The translations under genes and the position numbers were made by a program. From assembly GCA_013397935.1 (NCBI GenBank), contig VZRN01004398.1, positions 786,927 to 850,926 of the forward strand: a DNA stretch of 64,000 bases, in the 5' to 3' direction. Below the pieces are notes generated by a model. The model did not search any database, was not told where the DNA came from, and saw nothing but the letters and a program-made list of their open reading frames with translations. Source of the stretch: Dasyornis broadbenti. Its lineage: Eukaryota > Chordata > Aves > Passeriformes > Dasyornithidae. The stretch's first letter is position 1. Every line of letters starts with the position of its first letter. Positions 49,496-62,307 of the stretch are shown here, piece after piece.

Positions 49496-49555
49496 CTCCC
49501 TGCCGACCCTGCAGTGACACCGAGGTGCTCCTGGCTGTCTGCACCAGCGATTTTG
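49496..49555 (+). CDS. METRNL: METRNL coding exon 3
   Basis: Short 60-nt exon after a 16.7-kb intron, encoding most of residues 168-187. The acceptor is CCTTCCTGTCCAG and the donor is GTGAGT. It reads APCRPCSDTEVLLAVCTSDF, with cysteines 170, 173 and 183, identical or nearly so to the family motif. Phases (in after 1 base, out after 1 base) fit both neighbours exactly. The CxxC pair and the following CTSDF are part of the netrin-like cysteine pattern of meteorins. Confidence 0.96.
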
Positions 49556-50233
49556 GTGAGTTTTGTCTCCCCAGACCCTTCTCCCCCCAGTACTAATGTG
49601 CCATCCATAAACACCAACAGACACCTCCTTAGACCTGGCAATCTCCAGCAGCAGTAAATGTGGTCTGAGGGTGCTGGGGAGTTCTGAGGAGCTCAGAACT
49701 GTCTGCCCAGCTGACTCTTCCCCAGGGTGGACAGAGTGACACAGCAACCACAGCAGAAGGTCAAGGGTCTGGGTGCAGCTAGGAGAGGCCATTACTTGTT
49801 GCCCTACAGTGTTGGTTGACTTGACAAAAGATCAAAAGTTTCAGTAATTGTCCATGCTTCCCTTTTTCAAGGGGAAATTAATATTAGCTGTATCTGTAAT
49901 GGCTGAAGAACAGAAAGTACATTGTTGGGGAGCATTTAGCATACATCTTGTCAGAATTCTTCATGGTTAATGCTATTTTGTGATATAATTATTTTTCTGT
50001 TTAAATTTAATATGTGGGTTCCCTTTGCTGGACAGATTACAAATATGAACTATAAAAAATGCAAATATATACTGGAGGTTACTGGATAATCTTAAGTCTC
50101 AAAATAACAAAGGACCAAAACTTGGGCTGCTGTAGTGAAGTCAGTTCCCCTGGTTGCACAGGCCTGAGTTTAGACCGGAGTCTTCCAAAGCATTTTTGAG
50201 TAATTCATCCTTAAAACCTTTTTTTGTTTCCAG
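49556..50233 (+). other. METRNL: METRNL intron 3
   Basis: Short intron of 678 bp with canonical GT...AG ends and a T-rich polypyrimidine tract. No repeat or exon is seen. Confidence 0.9.
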
Positions 50234-50550
50234 TAATCAGAGGCTCCATTCAAAATGTAACAAACGAGGCAGAAGAGCAAGAATCCATAATTCACGTCGG
50301 TGTCAACAAACTATACAGGCAGAAGAGCAAAGTCTTTCAGCTGACAGGGGAGAGTGGAAACTGGCGAGGACAAATAAAGACCTTGCTCAAGTGCGGGGTG
50401 AAGCCAGGAGATGGAGACTTCCTTTTCACGGGACGTATGCACTTTGGGGAGGCCAGGTTAGGCTGTGCCCCTCGTTTTAAAGACTTCCAAAGGATGTACA
50501 AAGAGGCAAAAGACAAAGGGCTAAACCCATGTGAGATTGGCCCAGATTGA
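50234..50550 (+). CDS. METRNL: METRNL coding exon 4 (C-terminus)
   Basis: Final coding exon, residues 188-292 and a TGA stop. The acceptor is TTTTTTGTTTCCAG. Conserved segments are VIRGSIQNVT (sequon N195-V-T), LYRQKSKVF, LLKCGVKPGDGDFLFTG, MHFGEARLGCAPRFKDFQRMY and GLNPCEIG at the end, with cysteines 241, 265 and 287. The last block is the most conserved part of METRNL between birds and mammals. The ending IGPD is close to the human ending VGTD. The protein has no transmembrane segment after the signal peptide, consistent with secretion. Confidence 0.97.
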
Positions 50551-50835
50551 AACCCCCTGTTTGGCTGAAGATCGCTTTTAGCATTTGGCCAGGAAATTTC
50601 CTGCCTGCAGTAAAAACTCTGAACAAAGCTGGTAACTGAGGCTGGACAGACCTGGAGGCTGAGACCCCACAGCCTGCGGCGCTCACAGACTAATGGAAGT
50701 AACAGAGGTACGAACTCAGAGGGCTGCCAAGCAAGAAAGGCTGGATTTTTAACCAACCTTGTCCTTATGAATTAAGTTATTATATTTTTTTAGTGACTTC
50801 CTTAGGAAAACAAACAAAGAAAACTCCCATGTCTT

Positions 50836-50841
50836 AATAAA
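50836..50841 (+). terminator. METRNL: Proximal poly(A) signal of METRNL
   Basis: Canonical AATAAA about 285 bp after the stop, followed within 50 bp by a T/GT-rich stretch (GCCTTTGTATCTTTTTAAT) suitable as a downstream element. Confidence 0.55.
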
Positions 50842-51152
50842 AAACCCAAATGAAAGCCAAGATGCCTTTGTATCTTTTTAATACTAATTTTAAAAAAATG
50901 TCTTAAGCTGATGTAGCATTTGGTATGATGTATTCTGTAAAAATGGCCAAGAATGTGATAGAGCATGGTAAAACATCTTAACATTGATGCTTTGTGAAAA
51001 GCTTGGTGTACAATTCAAAGTTGTTTCTTATGACAGAAATTTATAGAACCAAACTCTTATGTGTGCGTCTTGTTTTTTTTTTATTTCAAAGAATGTACAA
51101 TTGCCGTCTGCAATTTTTTGTCCAGGCTGGCAAATTCTTTCCATTCCCGAGA

Positions 51153-51158
51153 AATAAA
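51153..51158 (+). terminator. METRNL: Distal poly(A) signal of METRNL
   Basis: Canonical AATAAA about 600 bp after the stop, followed by a strong T-rich run at about 51195-51213. It is a good candidate for the main cleavage site; usage cannot be judged from sequence. Confidence 0.6.
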
Positions 51159-54100
51159 GGTCCATGGATTTTACACATGCTGTTTAAAATCTTTATTTTT
51201 TTTTCCTTCTTCATAAGGCCAATCTCAGCATGTCCAGATGTGCTCATAGATCAGTTCTGGGCTGCTCACTTATTTTGTGGCTTCTCTGAGCAGAACCAGA
51301 GTTCCTGTGAGGCATTGGGAACCACAGTGTTTTTCAAAGGGGAAGCAGGAGCTAATTTTGGAGATTTTTAGACATGTGTCCAGGCAAGGCTTTAAGTGTT
51401 CTTCTCTCTGATGCCAGTGGCGTTATTTTGGGACCAGCTCCAAAGGCAGGCTGCCCCTTCATGTTTAGCTTGAAGCTTTTAAGTGTGCTGGCTGGTAGCT
51501 GGGCATGAGATCAGTGTTCGTGCCTCTGAGTCCTGGGGGACATGACCAGGCCGCCTTGTGAAAAATAAACCCTTTAATCAGGGAGTGCCACTTCTGCAGG
51601 CAGTGTCCTGGGGGAGGTGCAGGAGTTCTCCCCTCTGCTCAGCCCTGCTCTTCCCCATAGCCTGCAATGCATCCCTAATGGTGCCTTCACAAGGATTTTA
51701 ACCTCTTGCCTGTGTTCATTCTGCAGCAGTTTCTACTGCTCCAACTTTTATTTTAGGCCATCAGGTTCTTTAAACAATAAGTTTCTACTCAGTGTCTCTT
51801 TCTACCTCATTCCTCACCTCTCCTTCATGTACCTTGTTTCTCACGCTTGGGCAGGACATTTGGAGCAGCTCAGGGGATGGTCTTGGGTGGGTGCAGGCAG
51901 TTCTGAGATGGATGGTAAGGAGATGTCCCATCACACTTATCGGGTAAAAGCCCCAGGCTTGTACCGAAATACTGGCCTGAAGTGAAACCAAAATCCCTCT
52001 GCAAGTGTTTCTGTGAACTCCTCTCAGCCAGATTCGTTCTGTGGGCCAGTGGGAGAGGAACATTTTCTTTAGCTGTTTTAAAGCAATCCTAAGAGGCTCC
52101 AGGACACTGCACTTCTGCAAAGACCTCTAGATCCCATTTAGCACCCACCTATTTGCTGCTTTGACCGCAGCTGCTTTCCAGCTGCCTATAAGCCAAAGCC
52201 CCAAACTGCATCCCATTCTGTGTGGTCCAAGGCTCCCTCCAGCCTGCTTGGAATGTTGAGAGAAATGGGCCAGGACCAGTAGAGGGGTAAAATGGTTCAT
52301 CCCAATGCCTCTCTGTGGCCTTGCTTCCACTTTGGAGATCTCAAGCCAGCCTTTTTCAGGCTTTTAGAAAAGCGATTTAGCACTGAGATAACTCCTGGGC
52401 ACAGCTGAGTGGGTGTTTCAGAAGCCCTGTACCCTACCTCTCCTCTCCTGTTGTGTTTCATGAGCTTTTTTCAGCACAGTGACTGCTGGCAGGATGAGAA
52501 GAGAAGAACAATATGTTCCTGGAATTGTCTCCAACCTGCCCACTCTCGTCTTCCTCTGCGAGGCTGTGGGAGCAAGGGGAGGAGGCTGAATTAAGTGTTC
52601 AGCCAGTATTTTATGAGGACTCTGGAAGCAAAATACAAACAGTAGGGGAGGCTTGGCCCTGGAGTTCCACCTTTGGCTGCAGTTCAATTTTTGTGGCAGT
52701 TTAAGTTGTTTGTAGACTTTTCTTTTTTTTTACTACCTTTTCCACCACACTTGGAGCCAAAGCCAAGCATTGAATTGGTGTCTTTCTTCACCCCAGTGGC
52801 TGGTTTGTCTGCCCAAGGACGAGCAGGGCTGTGCCTTGCCCCACCACCAGTGGTATCAGCCCTGTTCCCAGCTGCCTAGAAATCCTTGGCAGGAGAGGAA
52901 ACATCACCCTGCCGATTTTTGCTCTGCCTCAGCTTCACAATAAGCTCCCGAGTTGCAGTGTGGGATACTCTCTACTTGCTACCTGAGGGTCACTCTGATG
53001 GTGCTTGCACATCCACAGGTCCATGGCCTCGCAGGGAGTGCCTTGGTGAGCGAGATCTTTACTCAGAGCTCAGTTCTTTAGCCAAAGTGGCATTTAGGTC
53101 TTGCTCTGCAGCTTTCCCCTCCTGCCCTTGTTCCTGCCTTGAGCCTCACTCCCTGCAGCACCACAGTTTGGCAGAGGTGCCTCATCCCCAGCCAGGCACT
53201 GGTAATTGCAGGTCTCTCTCCGGCTGCAGGGCTGGTGCCACATCTCCCAGTAGCCAGCTGGGCTTTGTATGGAGGGAGTTTAACAGAGGGATTTCACCAA
53301 CTGCCCTAAAATACAGTTCCCAAATGCTCACCCTTAAGTCTTTGAAACATGATAATAGCTTGACTTGTCTGGCAGCAGAGTTAGGGATCGAAAAGATGGG
53401 TTAAAAATGACTGTCTTTGCTCAAATGTGCTGACTCCACTCTGTAATGAGAAGCAAGTAACATATTGATGCAGAGTTATGTGAGGACATTCTTGTTGCCA
53501 CCTAATGAAAGACCTTGGCTGAAGGTGACTCAGGACAGAGGTGGAGCAGGTGCTTGCAAAGCCTTGTTCTTCTTAGCACTGAAGCTCTCTGAAGATGAAG
53601 GGCTTCCTCTTGATACCTAATTAGCATAATTGAGTTCCTCTTGAAAGCAACAGACTGACTTATCTGTTCCTTAGGAAGCAGAACTAATGAACTTGAATTG
53701 CCTCTGTAAGAGCCACCACCAGTTGGGCAATACCACCCATAAATAGGCACAAGGCATGTGCTGTGTTCTCATGTATGAACTCTGGCAAGTGTGTGGTTTG
53801 GGTTGTTGGTGAAAATAATTGCCATGGTAACCCTCTATTGCTCTGATTTTCCATGAGCCCACTGGTGCGCTAAATCACCTCCCATGGATGAGCCATGTAG
53901 AGCTTGCTGTGGTGACAAATAGGTGGGTTGGGAAACTCCTGTGGGTGTCTACAGGGTCTGTTTGAGGTCTATTGGATGCTGCTTGCCTGGGGGAAAACTT
54001 GTCCTTCTTCATCCTGTGGGGAGACAAGGTCATCTCTTCTCCACACACCAGGCCTGGCATGGAGGGAAGCAGGGTCTCTGTGCTCAGTTTGCTGACAGCT

Positions 54101-54731
54101 GGGCCAGAGGAACATTGTTAGATCACCTGTTTGCTTCCCATTCAGGAAGAACAGGCCATTTTCCACCAGCTATGCTCACACACTTTGCTTCTCGCATGTG
54201 AGGCCTGGCCAGGCTGCAGGGAGATGTGATGGTCACAGCCTGTCCCTGGTTATGTCCCAGCCCACTGGGCCAGCTGGCTGTAAGATCAGAGGTGCTTGTA
54301 GGTAGCTTCTCATCAAAATCTTTGCTGCTGTTGCCACCTTCTCCCAGCTCTGCTGTCCCACTCCCATGAGTGATCCGTTTTCATGCTGGGAAGCATCAGA
54401 TGTTGCTGTAGCTCCAACCTGCTGCTGGTCTCCTCTCCCGATAAAAGCACTTGCTATCAGTATGTGCTTGCTATCAACCTTTTCTGCAGGAGGGGGCTGC
54501 CCTGATTTATCCCTTATTGGGGTGTGCTGTGGGCTGATCCTCTGTGGAACAGCTGCTCTCCACTCCAAGGACACATATGGGCTCTGGGGGAGGACTCTGA
54601 TCACATTCAAGCTAAACAGCAGCCAAGCTATTTGCACCTTGAACATCACATTGGTGATTTCTTCAGCACAGACAGAGACCTTGGTGCTGTGCTGCTTGAG
54701 AGGGGAAAGGATGTGATTTGACATAAGTCTC

Positions 54732-55803
54732 TGTCATGGTTTAGCTTGGCCCAGGTTTTTCTAGTGGGAGGGACCACAAAGATGGCTCTTCTGTGAACTT
54801 CTCGAAGCCTTCACCATGTCCAGCTCTGAGATGATGGACATGCTGCTGGCCAAGGCTGGGCCAATCAGAGATGTTGGTTATGCCTCTGTGAAGAACATAT
54901 TTAAGGAGAAATCAAAACAATGGGTGCATGCACTTTTCCTTAGCCAGAGGAGGAGGAGTAGGTGAGAGTATGTGAGGGAAAACAACATGGAGAGACCAAG
55001 GTCAGTGGAGAAGGAGGGGGAGGGGAAGCTGCTGGAGCTCTGCAGCCTCTGCAGGCTGTGGTGAGGCCATGGTGAAGCAGGGGGTGCCCCTGCAGCCCAT
55101 GGGGGCCCACGGGAAATGCTGAGATCCACTCGCCCATGCCGAAGGGAGTGGATGCCTGGAGGAGGCCGTGGTCCAGAGAGAGTCCCAGTGGAGAAACAGG
55201 CCTTGACTTGCACCCTGAGACCGAACTGAGTGCCTCACACTGGAGTGGGTGGGTGCCTGAGAGAGAGAGAGAGAGAGAGAGAAGCCCAGCAGAAGTCCGG
55301 TAAAGAGAAGAAGCCTTGCTCCCGAGATGGAAACGGCCCGGCTCAGAGGTCTGTACCCCGTGGAAGATGGACCCCACGCCGTAGCAGTTTTGGGGAGACT
55401 GCTTGCCTGTGTGGGGAACAGTGTCACTGCAGCAGTGTCGGGCGGGCTGCCGACAGTGAGACCCATGGCTACGCAGAGGAAAAGAGCCTCTCCCGGGGCA
55501 GGGGAAGAAGATCTGGGTGATGAACTGACCTACCCTCCCCCCATGCCTTGTTCCCTTGTGCAGCTGCTGGGAAGGAGGGAGGGGGGTGAGTGGAGAAATG
55601 GTGGCCTTGAAGGGTTTATTTTACTTCTCATTTACTCCTCTGACTCTGCTAGCAATGAATTAGATCACTTTGCAACCTAAGTTAGTCCTGTTTGCCCATT
55701 GAGTGCGTTTTCTCCCAGGTTTCCTTATCTCAACTCATGAACCCTGGGTGTGAGTGTGTTAATTTGGGGGTACCTGGCATTTGGCCAGGCTCAAATCACG
55801 ACA
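54732..55803 (+). mobile_element. Solo LTR of an endogenous retrovirus (ERVL-like)
   Basis: A 1,072-bp block opening TGTCATGGTTTAGCTTGGCC and closing TCAAATCACGACA, giving TG...CA termini. The flanking five bases are GTCTC on the left and GTCAC on the right, a 4/5 match to a target-site duplication of the length used by ERVL-type elements. The interior (a region of CCCATGGGG/GAGATCCACTCGCCC type, and near the end GGGTTTATTTTACTTCTCAT and ATTAGATCACTTTGCAACC) resembles LTRs I recall from songbird genomes. No internal gag/pol/env sequence is seen, so it is most simply a solo LTR left by recombination. Open frames inside it (for example 55327-55680) are not known viral proteins. Family assignment is from memory. 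Confidence 0.75.
55259..55282. repeat. (GA)12 microsatellite inside the LTR
   Basis: Twelve perfect GA units within the LTR. Likely a lineage-specific expansion after or before insertion, and potentially length-variable between individuals. Confidence 0.9.
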
Positions 55804-58800
55804 GTCACCCTGGCAGGAGGCAGGAGATGTGGTGTGGCTCTTGCTTCAAGTTCCTCTGAGTGTCCAGGGGTGTTCATGCCCGGGGAGGAGGCTGGGCAGC
55901 CAGGCACATGCTTGGTGCAATGCAGCAGGTATTTCCTGCATACCTGGCCTTTGAAGTGTGGCAGGGCTTGTGTGAGCTCCAAGCCTGACCAGCTGATGTG
56001 GTGCAACACCTCTGAGGCAGATAGGAGCTCTCCTGCTCATCGTAAACTTAATTAGATGATACTTATTTCTGGAACTGGAAAAGTCTCTTAGTGATGCACG
56101 TCAGAGATGCTGGTTGAATAGTAAATAATGTTAGCAATATTGGGACCAGCTGTTATGGGACACAGCAAATTGAAAACCAAATTGGTTGATAAGTAAACAG
56201 GAAAACATCAGGAGAGAGGTGTGGGTAAGTCTCTGAGAGGGGCTGGAAGTAATACAGAGCCAAAGAAAAGTCTTGACAGCAGCAAGATTCAGGCCTGGAG
56301 GAGTGGGGCTGCTGGGGAGGGAGAAGAACTAAATTACTCCTTCCCAGCTTGACAGACATGATTCCCCTTCCTGCTGCAGGGGCACCACTCTTACATCGGC
56401 TGACTTTGGACCTCCTTTTAGAGAGGACCAGATGGCCCCTACTCTGCCATGGGCTGGGTGCTTGATAAAGAAGGAGCCTTTTCGAGACAATCCTTTCTCC
56501 TTCACCATCAGTCTTGACCTCAGGGTTTCACTGAGTGACATCAAGAGGACCCCATGAATAACTGTGAACACTCACTTGCTCCTCCTCTTCGTTTCCTCCT
56601 CCCTTACCAACAACAAGATGCCTGGTGAGAGTGAAAAAACCCCAGCCCTGTGAAGTTTGTTTTGGAGTATCACACCCACCTATCTCAACATCGCCTAAAT
56701 GCCTCGATTTTGCCCCAGTCAGCATTTGGAAATCTCGGGCCAAGGCCAGACAGAAAACATGGAACTTCTGCCTTGTGTCCTTCCTCGGTTCTCCCAGGCT
56801 TTGTGCTGGGGCTGAGCAAGGGTGATGGGGATGCCCATGGCAGACTGGAAACACCAGCAATCAGCACCCACTGGCACCAGGACATGGTGGTGGCTGTAGC
56901 TGGAGCCCGGCTGCTCACCCGCGCTGGGGTAGAAGCATCCACAGAGAAACTCAGTCAGAGCTATGGAAGTTTTGGGGAGGGGGAAGATGAAAGAGCGGGC
57001 AATTTTCCAGAGTTATTTCAATAGTTATTTCAATCTCATCTGGTTTAAAGAAATTTGCTTCATCTGTTACTCCTTTCCCTCTGCCCAGCAAAGGAGGTGC
57101 AGAACTTCCAAACAAAATGAGGAAGCTGTGGCAGGCAGTCTTTGCATGCATGGAGATTTGCAGAGCCTCAGGTGGGCCCAGCTCAGAGGAGGGCTCTGAA
57201 GAGAAAGACAGCCCATTCCTGGAATGCTGAGTGCCTGTCCATGGCCCTGAACCACAGCAATGAGAGCACCAGCAGTGACTGCTACTGATGGGGCTTCAGC
57301 TGGGGCCCCGCTTGCCTCCTTTTCCCAGCTGAAGTCTGTTGAGCTGAGCTGCTGCAGGACACGGGTGCTCCATAACCCACTCCACAGCTGTCCTTGTAGC
57401 CTTGCTCTGTGCTGGTCACAGTGTGTGTTGCTGAGAGGATTTCCAGAAGGTTTGTGGATGACCCCTTGGTGCTAGCACGGAGTTAACTGGCCCTGAGTAG
57501 TGGCTGCTGCTGTGTTTGAGGTCTCCAGCCTGCAAAGCCTCGCTCGTGTGCTTTGTGTGTGCAGCTGAGTGTGGCTGCCAGGGCACAGCTGGGGCTGCCA
57601 GCAGTGCTGAGAGGGGAGAGGAAGGGAGATGAGGAGTGTCCACTTGGGCTCAAAGCAGAGCTGACTCAGGGCTTTCTGCTCAGTGCTGGGTGCTGACTCA
57701 ACTGCTTTGTCTTTTGCTGGCTGCTCTGAAAACCAGAGGCATCTCCTGGGGCTCAGAGGCTGCAGTAGTGCAGCAGGAGTCAGCATTAGTTGGTTTTGGG
57801 AGGGTCACGCCTTGACTGTTTTGGGGCAAGAGCCAGAAAGTTCAGTAAGAGCCACAGGATTGCTTCTGGGTGTGTTTTGTCCTCCTGCTGGGGAGCACGT
57901 GCTGCTCAGCCTGGGCTGACTCCTGGGGTGAATGTGTGCTGCAGCAATGCTGCTGCTGCTGCTGTGTCCCCCCACTGCAGGGCTGGATTGGGGCAGGGAA
58001 GCTCTCCTTCAGCTGGCAGGGCCGTACTGCAGTGTTATTTCATGGTATTACTCATGCTTACGTTAGAACATACTCCCTGCTTTGGCAGAGGCTGGGTGAG
58101 GCTGTGATGAGCTTCTGGGGTGGTAAACACACCATCGAGGCGTCATCTCCCGCTAGGAGCACAGCCAAGCTGGGCTCACAGCACCTGGGACACCAGAGAG
58201 TTGGCTCTGCCCTCTGCAGCCAGTGGCTGTGTCGTTTGAAATGCTGAGCTGGGGTGTGTGGAAGATCTGGTGCAAGAGATGAGGATCAGCCTGTGTGCCC
58301 CGACTGCTGAGGGATCTCCTGGCAGCAGCAGCACGTGGGTGCTGGGTGAGGCTCCCTGCTCCCTCTCCACTGCATCAGCTCACACCTGCAGGACCCTTGG
58401 CAGCTCGTGGGCAGTGGTGTGTGCACGCTGCGTGTCAGGGTGTGCAAAGCCAGCCCTCCTGCCCTGTGCTCCCCATCCTGCAGCGTTGGCAAACCGGGGG
58501 TGTGGAACTGGGGATCCCCCTGGGGCTGTTGCCTCTCATATGGCTCCCAGAAAGAGCTGCTTTGGGAAGGAGGCGATTCCTTAGCCTGGAGCCTGGGATG
58601 GTGGAATCCTGCTCCAGCCAAAGGAAGGCTGGGCCCAGCAGCTTTGCTGCCAATTCCATGTTGTCCTGAAAGGGGGATTGCTCTTTCCTGATGCTTCCAG
58701 CAGCCCCGTAGGCTCCTCTCAATGTGGGCAAGTGGAGCCATGAGGTGGAATCCTGCTTAGTCCTGACTACTCCTGTGATAAACCTCTTTATCGCACTTGA

Positions 58801-59118
58801 AATGAGCTGGAGGAGAAGGGCTTTGGGCCAAGCTGGAAGGAGAGCCCTGCTGCCACATACAGAGGTGAGGGCATTATTAACTGCATGGAAACCTGCTGAA
58901 ATTCCTTATAAACATGGCAGATGATGAAGGTGTAGTATGGATGTCACTGCCATCTTTGTGGGTGTGGGGGGCTGGGACAGGCATCCACCCAGGCACCACA
59001 GTGGTTAGGGAGGGGTTGCCCCATCACCAACTGGTTCCACCAGTTCCTTTGGGAAGCACCAAATTGAGTTGGAGTCAGACTGGTTTGTGCAGAACCTTTA
59101 TTTGCCTGGAGAGGGGGG

Positions 59119-59140
59119 AAAAAAAAAAAAATTAAAAAAT
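59119..59140. repeat. A-rich simple repeat
   Basis: A-run interrupted by TT, after a G-run. No retroposed gene body is recognisable on either side. Confidence 0.75.
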
Positions 59141-62100
59141 CAGTTTAGTCACCTCAGCCCAGAGTTGTGTTTTTAAAGGGAGTGGCATGGAGCACCCCCC
59201 ACTCTGCTCTTGTGCTGTCGCCAGGCTGGAGCCTGCCCTGGGGCTGAATTACTCTGTGGTTTTAAAGAGGACGAATGGGGACTTGAAGGAGACGCAAACA
59301 AACACATCTTCCATTGTGCTGTGGATGCCGGCAGCTCTGTCAGAGGGGTCAATTCTTCGCACGGGAGCTGTGGGTGGGAGGGAGTTGACAAAGTGCTGGT
59401 GACACGGTTCTCCTGTGCCTCCTTGGCTGAAGGGAGGGTGAAATTCAGCATGGGCCCATCTCAGGAGCAGATTTCAGCATGGACATGAAATCATTACACA
59501 GGGCTTGTGCTGCTGCTGGTAAGCAGCAGAGGCTGCAGCTCAAGCCCCATGTTGGTTGTCTGGGGCAGCTGAGCCAAACTTGCCTTGCCCTTGGGCTTTT
59601 TCCTTCTGACTGTGCAGTTACCACCCTTCCTTGGGTTGTTCTTAATCTGCTTATTCCAGAGAAATTCTATCTGCCTATTATTGTGCCCCAAATGCAAAAA
59701 GACTTTCTGTCTTTCCCACGGTGGAAAAAAGTGTTTTCAAAATCCCCCACAAATGCTGCCGACCTGCAACAGTTTTCCTCAATCAAGAAGATGTTTTAAT
59801 CTGATTTTTTGTTTTGGCTTGGGGGTGTGTCACAGGAACCTCCCAGCCTGAACTCTGGTGGATACTGGAGTGTTGGGTATGAATGGTGGATTTTGGGTGA
59901 GGAAGACCGGAGCTGGCTGGCCTGGCTCAGACTCAGACTGATTTCAGCCAGTGAGTGCCAGGGTCCATGGAGATATGCCTCTTGTCTATCCAAGTGCCTC
60001 TTTGCTCTGGAAGGAGACCACGTGCCTTTTATTGACCCACGTCTGCGAATGCCTCCTTATGCCATGGCTGCAAACACTGCAGAACTGGCTCCTGAGGGTC
60101 AGAGGATCAGGTACATGTATTTATCGTGCTTGAAAAATCTTTAAAAGCAGCCAGACCTTAGCTAAACCTTGGCCTTTATTTCACTTAGCTTTTTCCCACT
60201 GTTTCTGATGCCCTTCAGAAGGGATGGGCTCAGCCCTGAGCCAGGCCAGCTGTGTCTGCCCACCTTTGCAGGGTTGTTTTGGCTCACTGCCTTATCTCCC
60301 TTGTGACACCACATGCCCTTTCCTTCCTCCTTCATGACGCAGGGCCCCCTCAGAGCAGGGAATGAGTGATGATGTTAAGCAAACCCTGTGCAAGCAGCCT
60401 GGCTATGGGGAACTGCTGCAGAGGCAGCAGAAGTGAAGCTGGGTGGAAAAACCCCTCTATGTTTGTTGTTCAACTTCCAAACCCCATGTAGTCTTAGCTT
60501 AGCATCCAAAACTAAATTATTATTTCCCTCAAAGCCAAAGGCATCAGAATGTCTGACTCTTGGGAGTATCGGGGGCAAATTTTATCTGCTGTGGCACTGT
60601 TCACTGGCTGTAGAGATGGTCAGTGATGGCCATAATGCACAGAGCTGATGGGCACCTCTGTTTGGGGCAGCACTCCCTGTTGGCTCTTTTGTCTCAGCGT
60701 TTCTCTTCTTTCCTCATCCCCAGACCGGGATCACTCTGCCGTGGGTGTGAATAAACACACCTGAGCTGATGTGCCCTGCCTGGGCTCCCTGTGGCTGCTC
60801 ACCCAAAATCTGGGTCCCTTCTTGGCAGACAAGGCTGGCTGTGGGTGAACAAAACTCAGGCATTTCATCTTTGCTTATCAGACTCCTTTGGGTCAGGTAA
60901 TCTGATTGCAAAGCGCTGTGAGTTCAGCTCAGAGGGTCTGTGCTGTGCATCCCTCACCCTTCACACTGCACACAGCTCATGGTGGGGTGAGCATGTCCTT
61001 GTCCTCACCTAAGCTGAGGCTGCCCTTCATATCCCCTGGCTGGATCCTTATGGACATGCTGCAGAACTCTCCTGGTTTCCATGCGGTATGGAAAGAAAAC
61101 AAGTCAGGCAAATCCAGGCTGTTTGATTCTCATTCAGAAATGAGCAATAGCACAAGTGGAGCATGGGCAGACACGGGCACACCACTGACCGTGCAGCTTT
61201 GCTCTCTGCACCCAGTCCAACTTGCTTCTCTTGGGGACACCAAGGACAAGCACAGGGTGCTGATGGTTCCTGCTCCTGGGGCTCTTTAAACACTGGGGAT
61301 TTAAGCAGATGGTCTGTCCTTACAATGTGCTGATGTTTTTATCTGTGAGGAGCTGCAGAGGACTGGGCTGATGGGGAGCAGAACCTGCAGCTCTTTAGTG
61401 TGGGATGACTGAGAATCGCTTTCTGGGGGTGTTTGATGGCAATAACTTGCTGATATGACCATGTACCAAAGTGCTGCCTATCCACCAAACAGAGCCTGGG
61501 CTGCCCCCAGTTGGCCCTGGAGGCGGGGCTTGTGCTGCTCACATCCAGTGGAAAATGTTCTGGAGTAAATCCTGCAGGTTGCAAACTCGCTGTTGTTTAG
61601 ATGGATGTGAGATAGTTCAGCCTGGAGCCAGGTTCAGCCCTGGGTTCAGCAAGTTTAAGGCATACAAATGCAGCTGAAGAGTTAATGGGAAACAGAGTGT
61701 GGAGGAAAACAAAGAAAGACCTTTTGAGGTCTCAGCTGCTCAGGGTAATATTTAGGTTTGGTGACTCTCTGTATCTTAGAGATGGGAATGCAGCAAAGCT
61801 CTTTCAGTCTAGAGTATACATGGAGCCCAACAAGACTGTGGGCTAATATCAACAAACCTTTTGGAAAAGCAGATCCTGTCTGCTTCAGCAAAGCCACAGT
61901 GTTATTTTTCTTTCAACAAATGTATTGAGACAATAATAATGCTGTGCAGATTGGTTGTCCCTGGCCTACATGATTTATTAGGAAGCAGAAACAATTGGAG
62001 CTGCTGAGAAAAAACAAGCTTTGGACATGGATATTTTTCTCTTCTTTTTATTTTCTTTTTTTCCGCTCGATTTCCTCATGAACTAAAAAAGGGCCACCTA

Positions 62101-62307
62101 GTCTGGTCCCAGGAGAGAAGTTGCCTCCTTCCTTGCATTTCTTACTGGACCACCAACCCTGGGTTTGCTGCTTAGATACTTGAGTGCTGGGGAGGAGGGG
62201 GGAGTGAAACTGTGCTGGGAGGGAGGCTGGAAGAAGGTGATGCAGCCATAGAACAACATTCCCAGGCAGGAAAGCAGGGCAGATCTGGAGGAGGAGACCT
62301 GCAATCT

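Larger units (their letters stand above)
50551..51190 (+). other. METRNL: METRNL 3' UTR (inferred extent)
   Basis: Sequence following the METRNL stop. The right edge is inferred from the AATAAA at 51153 and the T-rich stretch starting about 51188. A shorter form ending after the signal at 50836 is equally possible from sequence. The open frame at 50994-51371 crosses this end and is not considered real. Confidence 0.6.

Noticed and set aside
52886..53404. 172-codon plus-strand frame downstream of METRNL
   Set aside because: No recognisable domain, no clear promoter or splice signals, and many frames of similar size occur nearby by chance in moderately GC-rich DNA.
55230..55680. Open frames inside the LTR as possible viral or host protein
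   Set aside because: They start in or near the GA repeat and lie in non-coding LTR sequence; no retroviral protein motif is visible.
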